DNA of 64,000 nucleotides from Pyrus communis. Lineage: Eukaryota > Streptophyta > Magnoliopsida > Rosales > Rosaceae. Location of the stretch: positions 6,231,751 to 6,295,750 of the forward strand of contig NC_084810.1 in assembly GCF_963583255.1 (NCBI RefSeq). Reading direction: 5' to 3'. Position 1 is the first letter of the stretch; the number at the start of each line of letters is the position of its first letter. This document shows, one piece after another, positions 1-10,567 of this stretch. The notes below the pieces were generated by a model. It did no database searches. It saw only the letters and a list, made by a program, of their open reading frames with translations, and was not told the origin of the DNA. Position numbers and translations under genes: made by a program.

Positions 1-773
1 CATGTAAGTAAGTTAAAACTCGTTACAACACAAAATAGGCTTGAAACACTTGATAACACATAATATTTTTTTCCCTGCTTGTGATCGATGTTTATCCTAA
101 ATAAGTTTAGATGTTCTTCTAATGCATATGCATGCTAATTATTAAGAGACTGAACAAATCAGTCAAGCTCAAGGCACAAGAAAGGTGGTGGACTGATGAG
201 AGATGACATAAGTTTTTAGTCAAGAACATTAGTGGCTAAAGACCACATCCAAAGTCTTCTTGTTTTTTAATTATTCTATCAATTTATTGTTCTTTTGGGC
301 CTTTACAGTTGAGTCTTTAAAAAAAATATTGAGATTTAAAAACTTACTTTTGCATAACCTAATATTTAATATTCACGTTTTTTATTTTTTTGTGTATATG
401 TGTACTAAAAAAAAAAATTGGGGGCCCTCTTTGATACGGGGCACAGGCAGTTGATCTTCTCACCGTTGGTCAGAGAATCTTCATTGAAGTCCCTAACCAA
501 CGTTTAAAATGGGTATAAAAAAATATAGGGACAAAATGAATCTCCAATGGATCGTAAAGTGCATCCCTAAAGTATAGGGACTTACTGGATACGTAGTGTA
601 TGTACTCATATCTAAGGACAACAATGAGTAAAAAACGTGGCCTATCACCTTGAATGCTACTAAAAGGCTACTTGCCTAACACTCGCGATTGTTGCTAGAC
701 TCGCTAGACAGCTGCTGACCCAGCTGTAGGCGTGGGTCCCAGCTGAATGGCCTTTTCTTATTTTCTTTTTTGG

Positions 774-1027
774 TCAAACTAGAAACTTTCTTAATTAAAA
801 AACTATTACATGAAATAGAAAGCCCAAGGTAGTCCAAATACAAGCATAGTTCAAAAGGAAATACATCATAGATGCCCAACAATAGCAAGTCCACAACAAA
901 CAAAAACCGTAGTTCTAGAAGAATGTTGCATTCACCATAGCAGCCACACCACCATCGCAGATCCACCACCGCCACTAAGAGAAAGAACCCACGAACAAGT
1001 TGGATGAACGGAAAGTTTCTAGTTTGA
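774..1027. mobile_element. Small MITE with 17 bp terminal inverted repeats
   Basis: TCAAACTAGAAACTTTC at 774-790 is matched exactly in inverted orientation at 1011-1027. The 254 bp element lies inside the left-arm-only stretch and is absent from the corresponding right-arm position near 38290. No coding capacity is seen and no clear target duplication was found, so the superfamily is undetermined. Confidence 0.6.
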
Positions 1028-1117
1028 CAACCACACGACACCAAAGTGCGCCGCCGTTGAGAGACACGCAATAGGCCGAGTAGCAAAGGTCGGTGGTGGA
1101 AGACTGATGACAGAGAT

Positions 1118-1263
1118 AAGCTACGAAGGAAGAAAAGGGCATAAAAGCCTAGATATGAGAAAAGCTCAAGAAAACTAGAAATTAAGAATGAAGCTACGAA
1201 GGAAGAAAAGGGCATAAAAGCCTAGATATGAGAAAAGCTCAAGAAAACTAGAAATTAAGAATG
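1118..1263. repeat. Perfect 73 bp tandem duplication
   Basis: Units 1118-1190 and 1191-1263 are identical. The right arm (about 38115-38190) has a single copy, so this duplication arose in the left arm after the arms separated and is recent enough to have no differences. Confidence 0.9.
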
Positions 1264-2020
1264 TTAACAAGGAAGAGAAATAAATCATGAAACTGAGGAG
1301 AGGGGACTGGAACCAGAAAATATGGGAGGGAAAAGAGAGCGGTTGGGAAGAAGTAAGTTTTTTTGGGGGGGGGGGGGGGGGGGTGGGGGGTGGGCAATTT
1401 CAGGGACCAAAATGATGTATTATGCAAATCTCATGAACCATTTTGGCTAAAAAACCTTCAAAGAAGGATGGGTGGGTTTTTGTTTTTTAAGTGATGCCTT
1501 TTTAGTCATGACTCATAATCCAATCATGGAGCCCAATAATGGAGCCATGATGTTCAACAATGTAGTCATTCTAGTTATGTTTTTTTTTTTTTTTTTTTCA
1601 AGAAAAAAATTGATATCAAATTTGAATTTTTTTTTGTCTAAATATTCACAATTTTTTTACGACAATGTTATAGGAAATTAATTCAAAAGAAGTTAACACA
1701 AACAAAAAAATTTCACCTAATCAAATAATTACTTAAAATTGTAAAAACCTCAAATTTATGGATTCTACTATAAGAACTCTTATATTGGAGGCAATATTCT
1801 TTTAGAGACAGAAATATTTCCTTAAAAATCCCTAAATGAGTCCTCAAAAATGGTGGTAGAAGTCCATAAATAGAGATTCCCATTAGATGCTCTTAGGAAT
1901 GACCCTGCTTATTTTTTGAGAGTTGGTAGAGTACAAAATTTTAAAATGAGGACTGTTGCCAAAAAATCTGTGTGCATCTTTTTATAAAGTTATACTATAC
2001 TCTCCAACTTGTCCTACTTT

Positions 2021-2455
2021 TGTTAGGTTAGAGTTAATTAACCCGAATGCATCTACGTGATTCTCGCATGTATTATGACAATGTTTTTATGACAATGTTT
2101 TATTATGATTAGTGTATACATCATACCTAAATAGAAATTGTTATAGTCTTATACATATTTTAATATTTATCATGTACTAATACAAAGAGTCATATTTCTA
2201 CACGGTATCACCATCGTGAACCTAGCCTACCACAGACCTTCCCCTTGCTTCCCTCTGTTTCGTCTAGGCTCGCTGCACCAGTCTCCTGCAGCCCCACTGT
2301 CAGCTTGTGAGCGTGCCGACATCTTATCCCAGCCCCAGGCCGTGCGTTCATCTGTTGTGCCTTTGCGCCCTGCCACACCTGATCCTGCCGACCCCACTTT
2401 GACACCCGTGCTGCCCCAGCCACATCAGTCCCATGCATTCCCCTTCTTTCTATGA
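2021..2455 (+). mobile_element. Copia-like LTR and leader fragment (left arm)
   Basis: An AT-rich segment starting TGTTAGGTTAGAG (2021) and ending TTTCTACA (2202) looks like a short LTR. It is followed by CGGTATCACC, which resembles a decayed copia primer-binding site (usual form TGGTATCAGAGC). After it comes a sharply GC-rich, proline-rich stretch (2216-2455), as at the start of some copia internal regions. No pol follows. The call rests on end motifs and composition only, and a captured gene fragment is an alternative for the GC-rich part. Confidence 0.4.
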
Positions 2456-2545
2456 TATAAAATTCATATATACTTTGTACGTTTCATGATAAAGACTTAT
2501 GATCGATACTTTATCTGTTACTATTAGTTTTAAATTGATATAGGG

Positions 2546-2677
2546 ATTTTAATTTAGTAAAACATTTGAAGCTAGTTTTCATTAAAAACGTTTTCAGCAA
2601 TGTTTTGTAGAGCACATGTAACATGCGTTGAAATGCTGTCCCTTTCAACTATAGCATAGATCACATAGAGAGAGAGG

Positions 2678-2731
<54 letters not shown>

Positions 2732-3326
2732 TGTTAATTTAGTAGCACTTTTGAAGCTAGTTTTTCATTAAAAACAATTTTAGCTATGTTTTGTGGAGCA
2801 AATGTAACATGCATTGAGATGTTGTCTTTTCCACTATAGCATGGATCACACAGGGAGGGAGAGGGGAGAGTTAGAGAGATATAGAGATTAATTCAATAAA
2901 ACGTTTGAAGTTAGATTTTCATTAAAAACCTTTTTAACTATGTTTTGGTGGAGTAGATGTAACACGCATTGAGATGCTGTCTCTTTCAACTATAGCATGG
3001 ATCACACAAAGAGAATGGGAAAGGGACATAGAAATTTTAATTCTGTAACATGTTTGAAGCTAGTTTTTCATTAAAAATGTTTTTAGCTATGTTTTGTGGA
3101 GCAAATGTAACACGCTTTGAGATGCTGTCCCTATAAACTATAACATGGATCACACAGGGTGGGAGAAAAGGGGGGGGGGGGAGAGAGAGAGAGATAGAGA
3201 GATTTTAATTCAGTAAAACGTTTGAAGCTAGTTTTTCATTAAAAAAACTTTTTAGCTGTGTTTTGTGGAGCCGATATAACACGCATTGAGATGCTATCTC
3301 TTTCAACTATAACATGGATCACCCTA
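2546..3326. repeat. Tandem repeat of about 150-185 bp, five units (left arm)
   Basis: Five diverged units start near 2548, 2733, 2886, 3036 and 3203. Each contains TTTGAAGCTAG, a variant of ATGTTTTGTGGAGC, then GAGATGCTGT and CTATAGCATGGATCACA, followed by a purine-rich GAGA tract. An AT microsatellite (about 2672-2728) lies in the first unit. The right arm has the same repeat directly upstream of its terpene synthase start codon, so the array is probably the old promoter region. Confidence 0.85.
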
Positions 3327-3330
3327 AACC

Positions 3331-3487
3331 TTGTTTGTCGATCCCGTGCCCATATAATTAAGCCTACTAAAAATTATGGTCTTTGCTATAAGCCGATAAA
3401 TAATGTCGTCTCCGAAGGCCCTGTAGTGAAACAAGGACCAGCAAGTCCTCTGAAGTTAGTTTCGAAAGACGGTGTTTCTTCTCGTTG

Positions 3488-3575
<88 letters not shown>

Positions 3576-3672
3576 AATGCTTGAATAAAGTGATTTGGAT
3601 TGTCAGTTTGTTCTCTACATATACTACCTATAAAAAGGGAAGATGTTTAATAGTCTGAGTTTTTCTTCTAGC
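3331..3672 (+). pseudogene. Terpene synthase 3' end fragment
   Basis: The last eight codons of a terpene synthase (LFVDPVPI plus TAA at 3355-3357) and its 3' flank are fused directly to a unit of the promoter tandem repeat. The flank matches the right-arm gene's 3' flank (rc of about 30480-30780) better than the left-arm gene's own: it keeps the segment with TTTGCTATAAGC that 12790-12800 lacks, and the downstream TA/TG microsatellite. The simplest reading is that a whole synthase gene between the promoter array and the last codons was deleted, leaving this scar. It has no coding function. Confidence 0.8.
3491..3573. repeat. Compound (TA)n(TG)n microsatellite
   Basis: A TA run of about 34 bases passes directly into a TG run of about 46 bases. 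The right arm has a shorter equivalent, about 30599-30625 on the other strand. Confidence 0.9.
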
Positions 3673-5295
3673 GCATTTGATGAGCAGAATATCCCATTGC
3701 ATTGAGAAAATGACCGGATGCCAAGGGCACTCTTGGTTGAATAGAATAGGGTTTCAGTCATCGTTAGTAACATTTCCATTAACCCTCTTATTGCAGAGAA
3801 AAATCAAATCTCTAGATTTGATAAGCTAATTTGGCACACAATAATTTTCAATCAAATTATACGACATCAAAGGGGTTTTGTTGCTGGACGTTCGTACTCT
3901 ACAACCATGTGTTTAGATTTTATAACAAAGTGACAAATTAAAAGAAATCACGGGCAATCATGCAAAGACGCTACGCAAGGAATGAGAAGCATGGGCAGCC
4001 TGGCGGCATTTGCAGCCCTATCGTAATACATAAAATCCAAACTACTTTATTTTGTTCATTTGTTGACAGTACGAATGGAATGCATACAATCCAAATTACT
4101 TTATTGAAGCAGGCACTGGCTTGGAAACAATTTCAAAGGACTAGCTTCTTATTTTACTACATTTCTTGGGATGGGTATTCATGTTTTAACTAACAGAAAG
4201 GGAGAAATCCAAAGTTACAGGCTCATATATGCATCAATAAGGATATGGAATAGCAACAGCTTTAAGAGGCTATTTTATAGGGGAAACTTGATATAAGTCC
4301 AATTTTTTGAGCCAATAGTAGGAATAGTCCAGTTTATTAAAATAAGTCCAATTTGTTATATTTAATTATTTAATTATCAATAGTTATCTGTTCAATAATA
4401 AGATTTATTATAAAAATCAAATTTCTTCCCAATTATCTCTTTGCTTATTTCTTTTTATTTATCTTTTTGTTATTTCTCGTTCTTACTCCTGCTTTAAACC
4501 CCATTTATAGATTTTATTTTTAATTTTTATAATCAACCTATATCACAGGTTAATTATATTTATCTACCTATATGACATATTCTTTTTTTATAATCAACCT
4601 GTCACAGATTAATGTGTCTTGCTTGTAGGTATGTTATGTTTTTTCTACCTTTTAATTAGGTTTCATATCTCACGTATAGGTATTATATACATTCATATAT
4701 TTGTTACTTGAGTTAGGGTAGAATGCTTTGCAGATAAATTTATGTTAGTATATTAGTTTTTTTGTTATAAGATATTAAATATTTTTTGTTTGGAGTTGGA
4801 AAATGCATAATATTAGAAGATTTTAATTGATTTTTAATATTTTTAGAAAATATAAAATGAGTATAAAAGAAATAAAAACATATAATTAGATAACTAGACT
4901 CACTCCTAAAAACACTCTACGTTTTTGGACCTGAATCTAAAAGCCCCTTTTTATTTTCCCCCACCACCCTAGAAGAAAAAAAAAAAAAAAACTATCAATA
5001 AAAAATTTAATATTAGAATGATTCATACTTCATTGATTATATACAAATGGTACAAGTATCATGAAGAAGTTTATGCCTATTAGATACAAATGGTAGTCTA
5101 AACAAAATTTATATGTTTAATCAATCTTCTGCATCTCAAACACCGAAATGATGAAAAGTTAAAAGCATGTGTCTTCCATGATCCATCCTGTAGATACACC
5201 ACAGAAGGTATAGCAAGTTAGAGTAAAACTATTTTTAGAAAAAATAAGAACCAAAACAATCAAATTATGTAGAACTCACAACCATGAAAAGAAAC
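3673..5295. other. Unmatched left-arm stretch replacing exon 1 and promoter
   Basis: No right-arm counterpart is seen: at this position the right arm has synthase exon 1 and intron 1. There is no convincing gene. The AT-rich part from about 4270 has the look of old transposon sequence, but I found no termini. The stretch ends where exon 2 similarity begins (about 5296). Confidence 0.5.
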
Positions 5296-5452
5296 TGAAA
5301 GAGAAAGTGAAGAGGATGGTAATGGCTCGATCAACGCCTTCCGAAAAATTGAACTTAATCAACAACGTTCAGCAATTAGGTGTCTCCCGCCATTTCGAAA
5401 ATGAGATTGAGGAAGTTTTGCAGCAAATTCACAAGAGCTATTATGAAGGTGA

Positions 5453-5933
5453 TGTTATATTAGAGTATGAGTGTGATTCATACGTTTTGGTGATAATCTT
5501 TGTCTCAGATTGCTATAAAGAAGTCTTAATATGAGAGTTAATTCGACTTTGGTTTGGATTGAAACTCTGTGTTGATAAGCTTAAGAATAGAACTCATACT
5601 TGTATAAGGAATGCAGTCTAATATTCCTCGTAGGATTGTTATAGGGCAATTCAGGTCTTGTAGTATAAAGCCATAAGCCCCTGTTCTCACAAAGCACGCT
5701 CTTATTATTCCAATTACCTATAACTTGGAGAGCATTGAGTTTTGCAGAGAGGAAGGTTGTGTGCAGGTTTTCATGGTTTCTTCATCCATGCACATGTCCG
5801 CAGGTATGTATTGGTATAATTGCTGCAGTTCTTACACTTATATTACATACATAATTTAAGGATTGTGATTTAGTTGATTAATCCTTGTGTTCTTGGCTAA
5901 TGTATTAATATTTAAGTCTAGTTTACTCTTACA
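5453..5933 (+). repeat. Copia 5' LTR
   Basis: It begins TGTTATATTAGAG and ends TTACTCTTACA, with TG..CA termini. The 3' LTR repeats almost the whole sequence. Confidence 0.93.
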
Positions 5934-5935
5934 TG

Positions 5936-5948
5936 TGGTATCAGAGCC
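5936..5948 (+). promoter_or_regulatory. Copia primer-binding site
   Basis: TGGTATCAGAGCC lies two bases after the LTR end. It is the usual complement to the 3' end of initiator methionine tRNA used by plant copia elements. Confidence 0.92.
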
Positions 5949-6774
5949 AGATGGATTTTTCAGTTAAGTTCAATCACTGGTCCTTCAATCTGCAAAACTA
6001 ATTGCGAATTAAGTTAAAGAACAAGCATGTTTATTGGTTTTATAGAACAATGATAATACAACGTCGTTTTATGAATACCCTTTTGTTTTTTTTATTTCTG
6101 ACCCTGGCAACATGAAAGGGAAAACTAGGGATTTATTCTACTTTAATTTTCTTTGACCATTATTGATCCAAAAGGGGAGAAACTCGTGTTCTTCAATCTG
6201 GGAAAGGGTGAACTTATTCTTGCTTGCTTTTCTGGAGATCAATAAAGTCATTTAGCAAAACATATTTATCTTAAACATCATAGTTCTAATTTTGAGAATT
6301 ATTGCTTCCGCTGTTTTTATTATGATGTCTGCAGATTGAGGTAATTGAGGTTTCTTAATCCTTTATATGAATAAAGATGTATTCTGATCAACTAATTATG
6401 TTGTTAAAAACCATTGAATAAAGATCGTGTTATCCTAATGATTCTTCATATTGATGTTGACTCATTCCTTGTTCTTGTATTATTGAAATCTGAATGAGAA
6501 TTGTCTTTTTCTGGGAATTGGTGCCGACGGGATTCTGGCCGATAACTTTGGCGATGATTTTGGTTCAGCGCATTTTGTAACAATGGCGATTTACTTCGAA
6601 AATCTGCAATGAGTCGAGGAATCTCAGTTGGGTTGACGAATATGGGTCCAGTGATGCATTCGAGTAACTCAGTTCACTATTTCATGCATGATTAATTGTT
6701 TTCCTATATGCATGATTATAGTGCGATGAGTTGGAGCATAATGAATTAAGGCTTTTGCTATTTCAAGTATGCTT

Positions 6775-6827
<53 letters not shown>

Positions 6828-7734
6828 GAAGTCATGATTATACTCGAAATCCCTATAGATGCCAACTTGTGATTTACGTGAGATGTCAGGAATCACGATG
6901 TATTTAATTGCGGGGAGCAGCACTTGCACATCGTATTGTCAATTCCTGATTTTCAATTGGTTTGATTTATATCAAGTTTGGGTTGGAATGGATTTGACTG
7001 CATATCATATGCAAGTCGGCATGTATTATATAGAAACAAATACAAATGTATATATAAAATGGATGCCAATTGCTTTGTGATTTATATATAATAGCATATA
7101 TGAATGAAATCTATATGCATATGGAGATAGCATTCGTGCATAGATGTTGTAATTATGGGCATGCGGTTTTATCTATATCAAATAGAACTTGCATAAGTTT
7201 CTTTGCATATTGATGCATGCATACAAGAAAATATATGAACAGATGAATGAACATATATATGTGAAATATGTTTTGGGTAGAATTGTTATTGTGCATATAT
7301 GACGGATCTATATACAGTGGTGTCATTTGGGTTTTATTTATGTAATGATCTTATTTTCATTAGTTGACCCAAATTAGATTTTGTGGCGATATACATTGAT
7401 CTTAGCCTTAAAAATTTACTTGTATGATTATATAGGTCAAGCTATAAATTTTTGAGAATTAGCTTGTGTCATCCATTATATAGAGATGATAAACAAATTA
7501 GCTTCTGTGAGCTGTTGTCTATATTTTTGTACAACACAAATTGACATTTCTGAATGCATATTGATTTAATTTATGAATTCATAAGAAAGCCTATGCTTAT
7601 TGTATTATGAAAATCATGGAGTTTAAAATGCATGCTTATTGTATATGTATATTTGTGATTTCATGATGCATGCTTCCGCTATTATATTTTGGTTGAAATC
7701 GCAAATAGGGAGGAAGATGAACTTTGTGTTCTCC

Positions 7735-7842
7735 AGAAGAAATAATGGTCTTGATTATCTCGTTTTAATCAGAAGAAATAGTGGTCTTGATTATATCGTT
7801 TTAATCAGAAGAAATAGTGGTCTTGATTATCTCGTTTTAATC
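7735..7842 (+). repeat. Three 36 bp tandem units inside the copia interior
   Basis: Three near-identical 36 bp units (7735-7770, 7771-7806, 7807-7842) keep a reading frame and would encode a 12-residue motif, RRNSGLDYLVLI with small changes. No known domain is evident. Confidence 0.85.
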
Positions 7843-8628
7843 AAGACATATTGTTGTGACATATATCCGGACATTATCAAGATTTGGTTGATCTTGCTGA
7901 ATGGATATTGAACTAGTTAGGATCAAATTGAATGCAAAAATATTGTGCTTGCTATTCTAATTTTGATCGTTGTTGAAACTGGTGATTTTGGGTTTATGTG
8001 AGATAATTTTTTTCCAAATGGATTGTGACTATCTTTTGATACATAGACTATTTGCATAATGGTTTAGGTGTATATGACTAAACTAAGATTATGCAATTGG
8101 TGAGGAATTGGGAACCAATCGGTTCCCAATTGGTTCATATCTTCGGTTTCTTTATTTGTTGTGCAGTACACTCTGCTTATGCTTAAGTGGGAGAATCATA
8201 TGTTCGAATGTAAGCATAAGGCTAAAAGTATTTAGGCCGGCCATTATAATTCATATGGATGCTTAAAAACCAGTTAATGGTTTTATTGAAGCAATTGGTT
8301 GAATTATTTCTGTTACTTAATTTGTTTAAGTAATGAGAAGGATCCTATTATGTTAGCATTCAGAAGGAAACGAATTTGGTTTCCATATAGATTCTGATTA
8401 GTCATTCATTGTATTGGAATGATTTTTAGTTAATATAGTTGCTATTAACTTGTACTTAACTTGGTTGTGTTAAGTATGGCCTAGTTAAGTGGGAGCAAAT
8501 TGGTTGGTTTTGCTACATTGGTTCACTTAGTTACAAAGTGCAAATTAAGTATGTTGTGACTTTTGAGTTAATTCTGTGATGTAACAGAAAAGATTCTTAA
8601 GTTTAATACTATAAAATGCATTGCTAAG

Positions 8629-8859
8629 TTGTATGTGAGGTTAAGCTTTTGTCATCCAAAAGATTTGGTGATCACTTATAGAGCTTGTATGGTTGCTCTT
8701 AAGGTGAGGGAAAAAGTGAAAGAAGGTGCCATCATTGTGGAACATTTGGCCACTGATTTTATGATTGCTGATCCTTTAACCAAAGCCTTGCCAAATGGAG
8801 TTTTCAAAGCTCATATTGCTCAAATGGGAATGGTGGATGCTCTTGATAAGTGGGAGTAA
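8629..8859 (+). pseudogene. Copia RNase H C-terminal remnant
   Basis: The 76-residue frame contains KVKEGAIIVEHLATDFMIAD followed by PLTKALP, the typical tail of copia polyprotein RNase H (VEH..T..MIADPLTK). The catalytic part upstream is missing. A TAA follows LDKWE, and the rest of the interior up to the 3' LTR is non-coding. Confidence 0.85.
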
Positions 8860-9416
8860 TTATATCTGTTATCAAGAGCTTATGGAAGCCTGTTGTTAAG
8901 TGCTTTACAAGTGGAAGTATGCTGCACAAGGTTTTCTAGAAGCTAAGTGTTCTAGTTTAGAACTTTATGCTTTATAGTTAGCTTTATGCTTTGTAGCTAG
9001 CTTTTGTATATGTTATCTAGTTAGTTGATGTTTTCATATAGTTCAACACTTCCGGATAAATCTGTGATCAGTTGTTCGATGAAAACAGTTTGATAATTCA
9101 ATAAAGGCTCTTGAGTCAATATTTTCGAATTTTGATAAAGCTGTTGGTTAATTATAATATTTAGGGCTTTATGAGTGGGAGTAAACTTTTGGTTTGCTCG
9201 TGAGCTGTGAAATGTTACTGCAACCATGAATTGGACTTTGTGATTTATAAGATGAATTTGTACATTGTATTGCAGAGGAGATTATGAATTCATTGTCTGA
9301 TATGTGTGAGTAGTATCATTTAATATTGGAGACATATGTGTTAAGGCTTGTGTGATCACCTTTATATTGAATTTGAGATGATTATTTACTGTTGTGAATC
9401 ATGCTCAAGTGGGAGA

Positions 9417-9901
9417 ATATTAGAGTATGAGTGTGATTCATACGGTTTGGTAATAATCCTTGTCTCAGATTGCTATAAAGAAGTCTTAATATGTTTATGA
9501 GAGTAATTCGACTTTGGTTTGGATTGAAACTCTGTGTTGATAAGCTTAAGAACAGAACTCAAACTTGTATAAGGAATGCAGTCTTACATTCCTTGTATGA
9601 TTGTTATAGGGCAATCCAGGTCTTGTAGTATAAAGCCACAAGCCCCTGCTCTCACAAAGCATGCTCTTATTGTTCCAATTACCTATAACTTGGAGAGCAT
9701 TGAGTTTTGCAGAGAGGAGAAGGTTGTGTGCAGGTTTTGATGGTTTCTTCATCCATGAACATGTCTGCAGGTATGTATTTTTATAATTGCTGCAGTTCTT
9801 ACACTTATATTACATACATAATTTAAGGATTGTGATTTAGTTGATTAATCCTTGTGTTCTTGGCTAGTGTATTAATCTTTTAAGTCTAGTTTACTCTTAC
9901 A
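9417..9901 (+). repeat. Copia 3' LTR
   Basis: Similarity to the 5' LTR starts at ATATTAGAG, directly after the polypurine tract AAGTGGGAGA (about 9407-9416); the initial TG of the LTR is lost. The end TTACTCTTACA at 9901 is followed by the GGTGA target duplication. Confidence 0.92.
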
Positions 9902-10510
9902 GGTGATGGCCGAGAAAATGATGGTGACCTTTACACCACCGCTCTCCGTTTTCTGTTGCTTAGACAACAAGGTTTTAAGGTTTCATGTGGTCAGTTTTCT
10001 CTCTGAGGTCATGGTTTGTTAATTAATAATGTTTATAACTTTGGATTTTCCCTAATTTTGTTTACGTTAACAAGTGTATTTGGTGGAGCTAGCAGACATG
10101 TTCAATAAGTTCAAGGAAGTCGATGGAAAATTCAAGGAATCACTTGCAACTGATGCAGTAGGGCTATTAACCTTGTTCGAAACCACACATGTTAGAGTTC
10201 ACGGAGAGGATTTGCTAGATGAAGCACTGACTTTCACCACCACTCATCTTGAATCATCGATTGAAGCGCACCGTTTAAGCCCGTTACTTTCGAAACAAGT
10301 AACTCATGCCTTGTATCAACCATTCTGGAAGGGCTTCCCTAGGCTAGAAGCAAGGAGTTACTTGTCTATTTATGAAGAACGTGGTCATTCAGTAAATCAA
10401 ACTCTCCTAACTTTTGCAAAGTTGGACTTCAATTTGTTGCAGCAAGTCCATTAGAAAGAATTAAGTGAAATTACAAGGTTAACTCTGATCGCGTCCACAA
10501 GCCATATACA

Positions 10511-10567
10511 CGCTACAAGAAAAAGGACAAAAATCACACTTTGTTTTGTGGCTGTTTTCTTGTAGTG
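10511..10567. mobile_element. 57 bp CACTA-like micro-element in synthase intron 3 (left arm)
   Basis: CGCTACAAGAAAA at the left and TTTTCTTGTAGTG at the right are inverted copies of the CACTA-type terminus CACTACAAGAAAA, with only about 30 bp between them. It sits in intron 3. The right arm has the same insert at 33038-33092, so it predates the duplication. Confidence 0.6.

Larger units (their letters stand above)
535..2020. other. Gene-free left-arm stretch
   Basis: I see no gene. The stretch holds a left-arm-only insertion (about 535-1020) containing a small MITE, a 73 bp tandem duplication, a G-rich run at about 1367-1390 and T-runs near 1580. The open frames here are low-complexity and are not conserved in the right arm. 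Positions 1-534 are likewise gene-free but match the right arm. Confidence 0.6.
5453..9901 (+). mobile_element. Ty1/copia retrotransposon inserted in synthase exon 2
   Basis: The element has two LTRs of about 480 bp, a primer-binding site, a polypurine tract and a perfect 5 bp target duplication GGTGA (5448-5452 and 9902-9906). The only protein remnant is the tail of the copia RNase H near the 3' end; gag, protease, integrase and reverse transcriptase are not recognisable in the 3.5 kb interior. The LTRs differ by several substitutions and small indels, so it is not very recent. The right arm lacks it, so it inserted after the duplication (or into one arm only). Confidence 0.95.

Noticed and set aside
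676..1215. 179-residue minus-strand open frame
   Set aside because: It crosses a MITE and the start of the 73 bp tandem duplication, has low-complexity composition and no right-arm counterpart.
2208..2455. Open frames on both strands of the GC-rich island as genes
   Set aside because: Both strands are open because of composition. The right-arm copy does not preserve either frame and there is no start context or known domain.
2546..3326. CRISPR-like array
   Set aside because: Units of about 150-185 bp are head-to-tail and diverged, without short repeats and unique spacers, and the DNA is plant nuclear.
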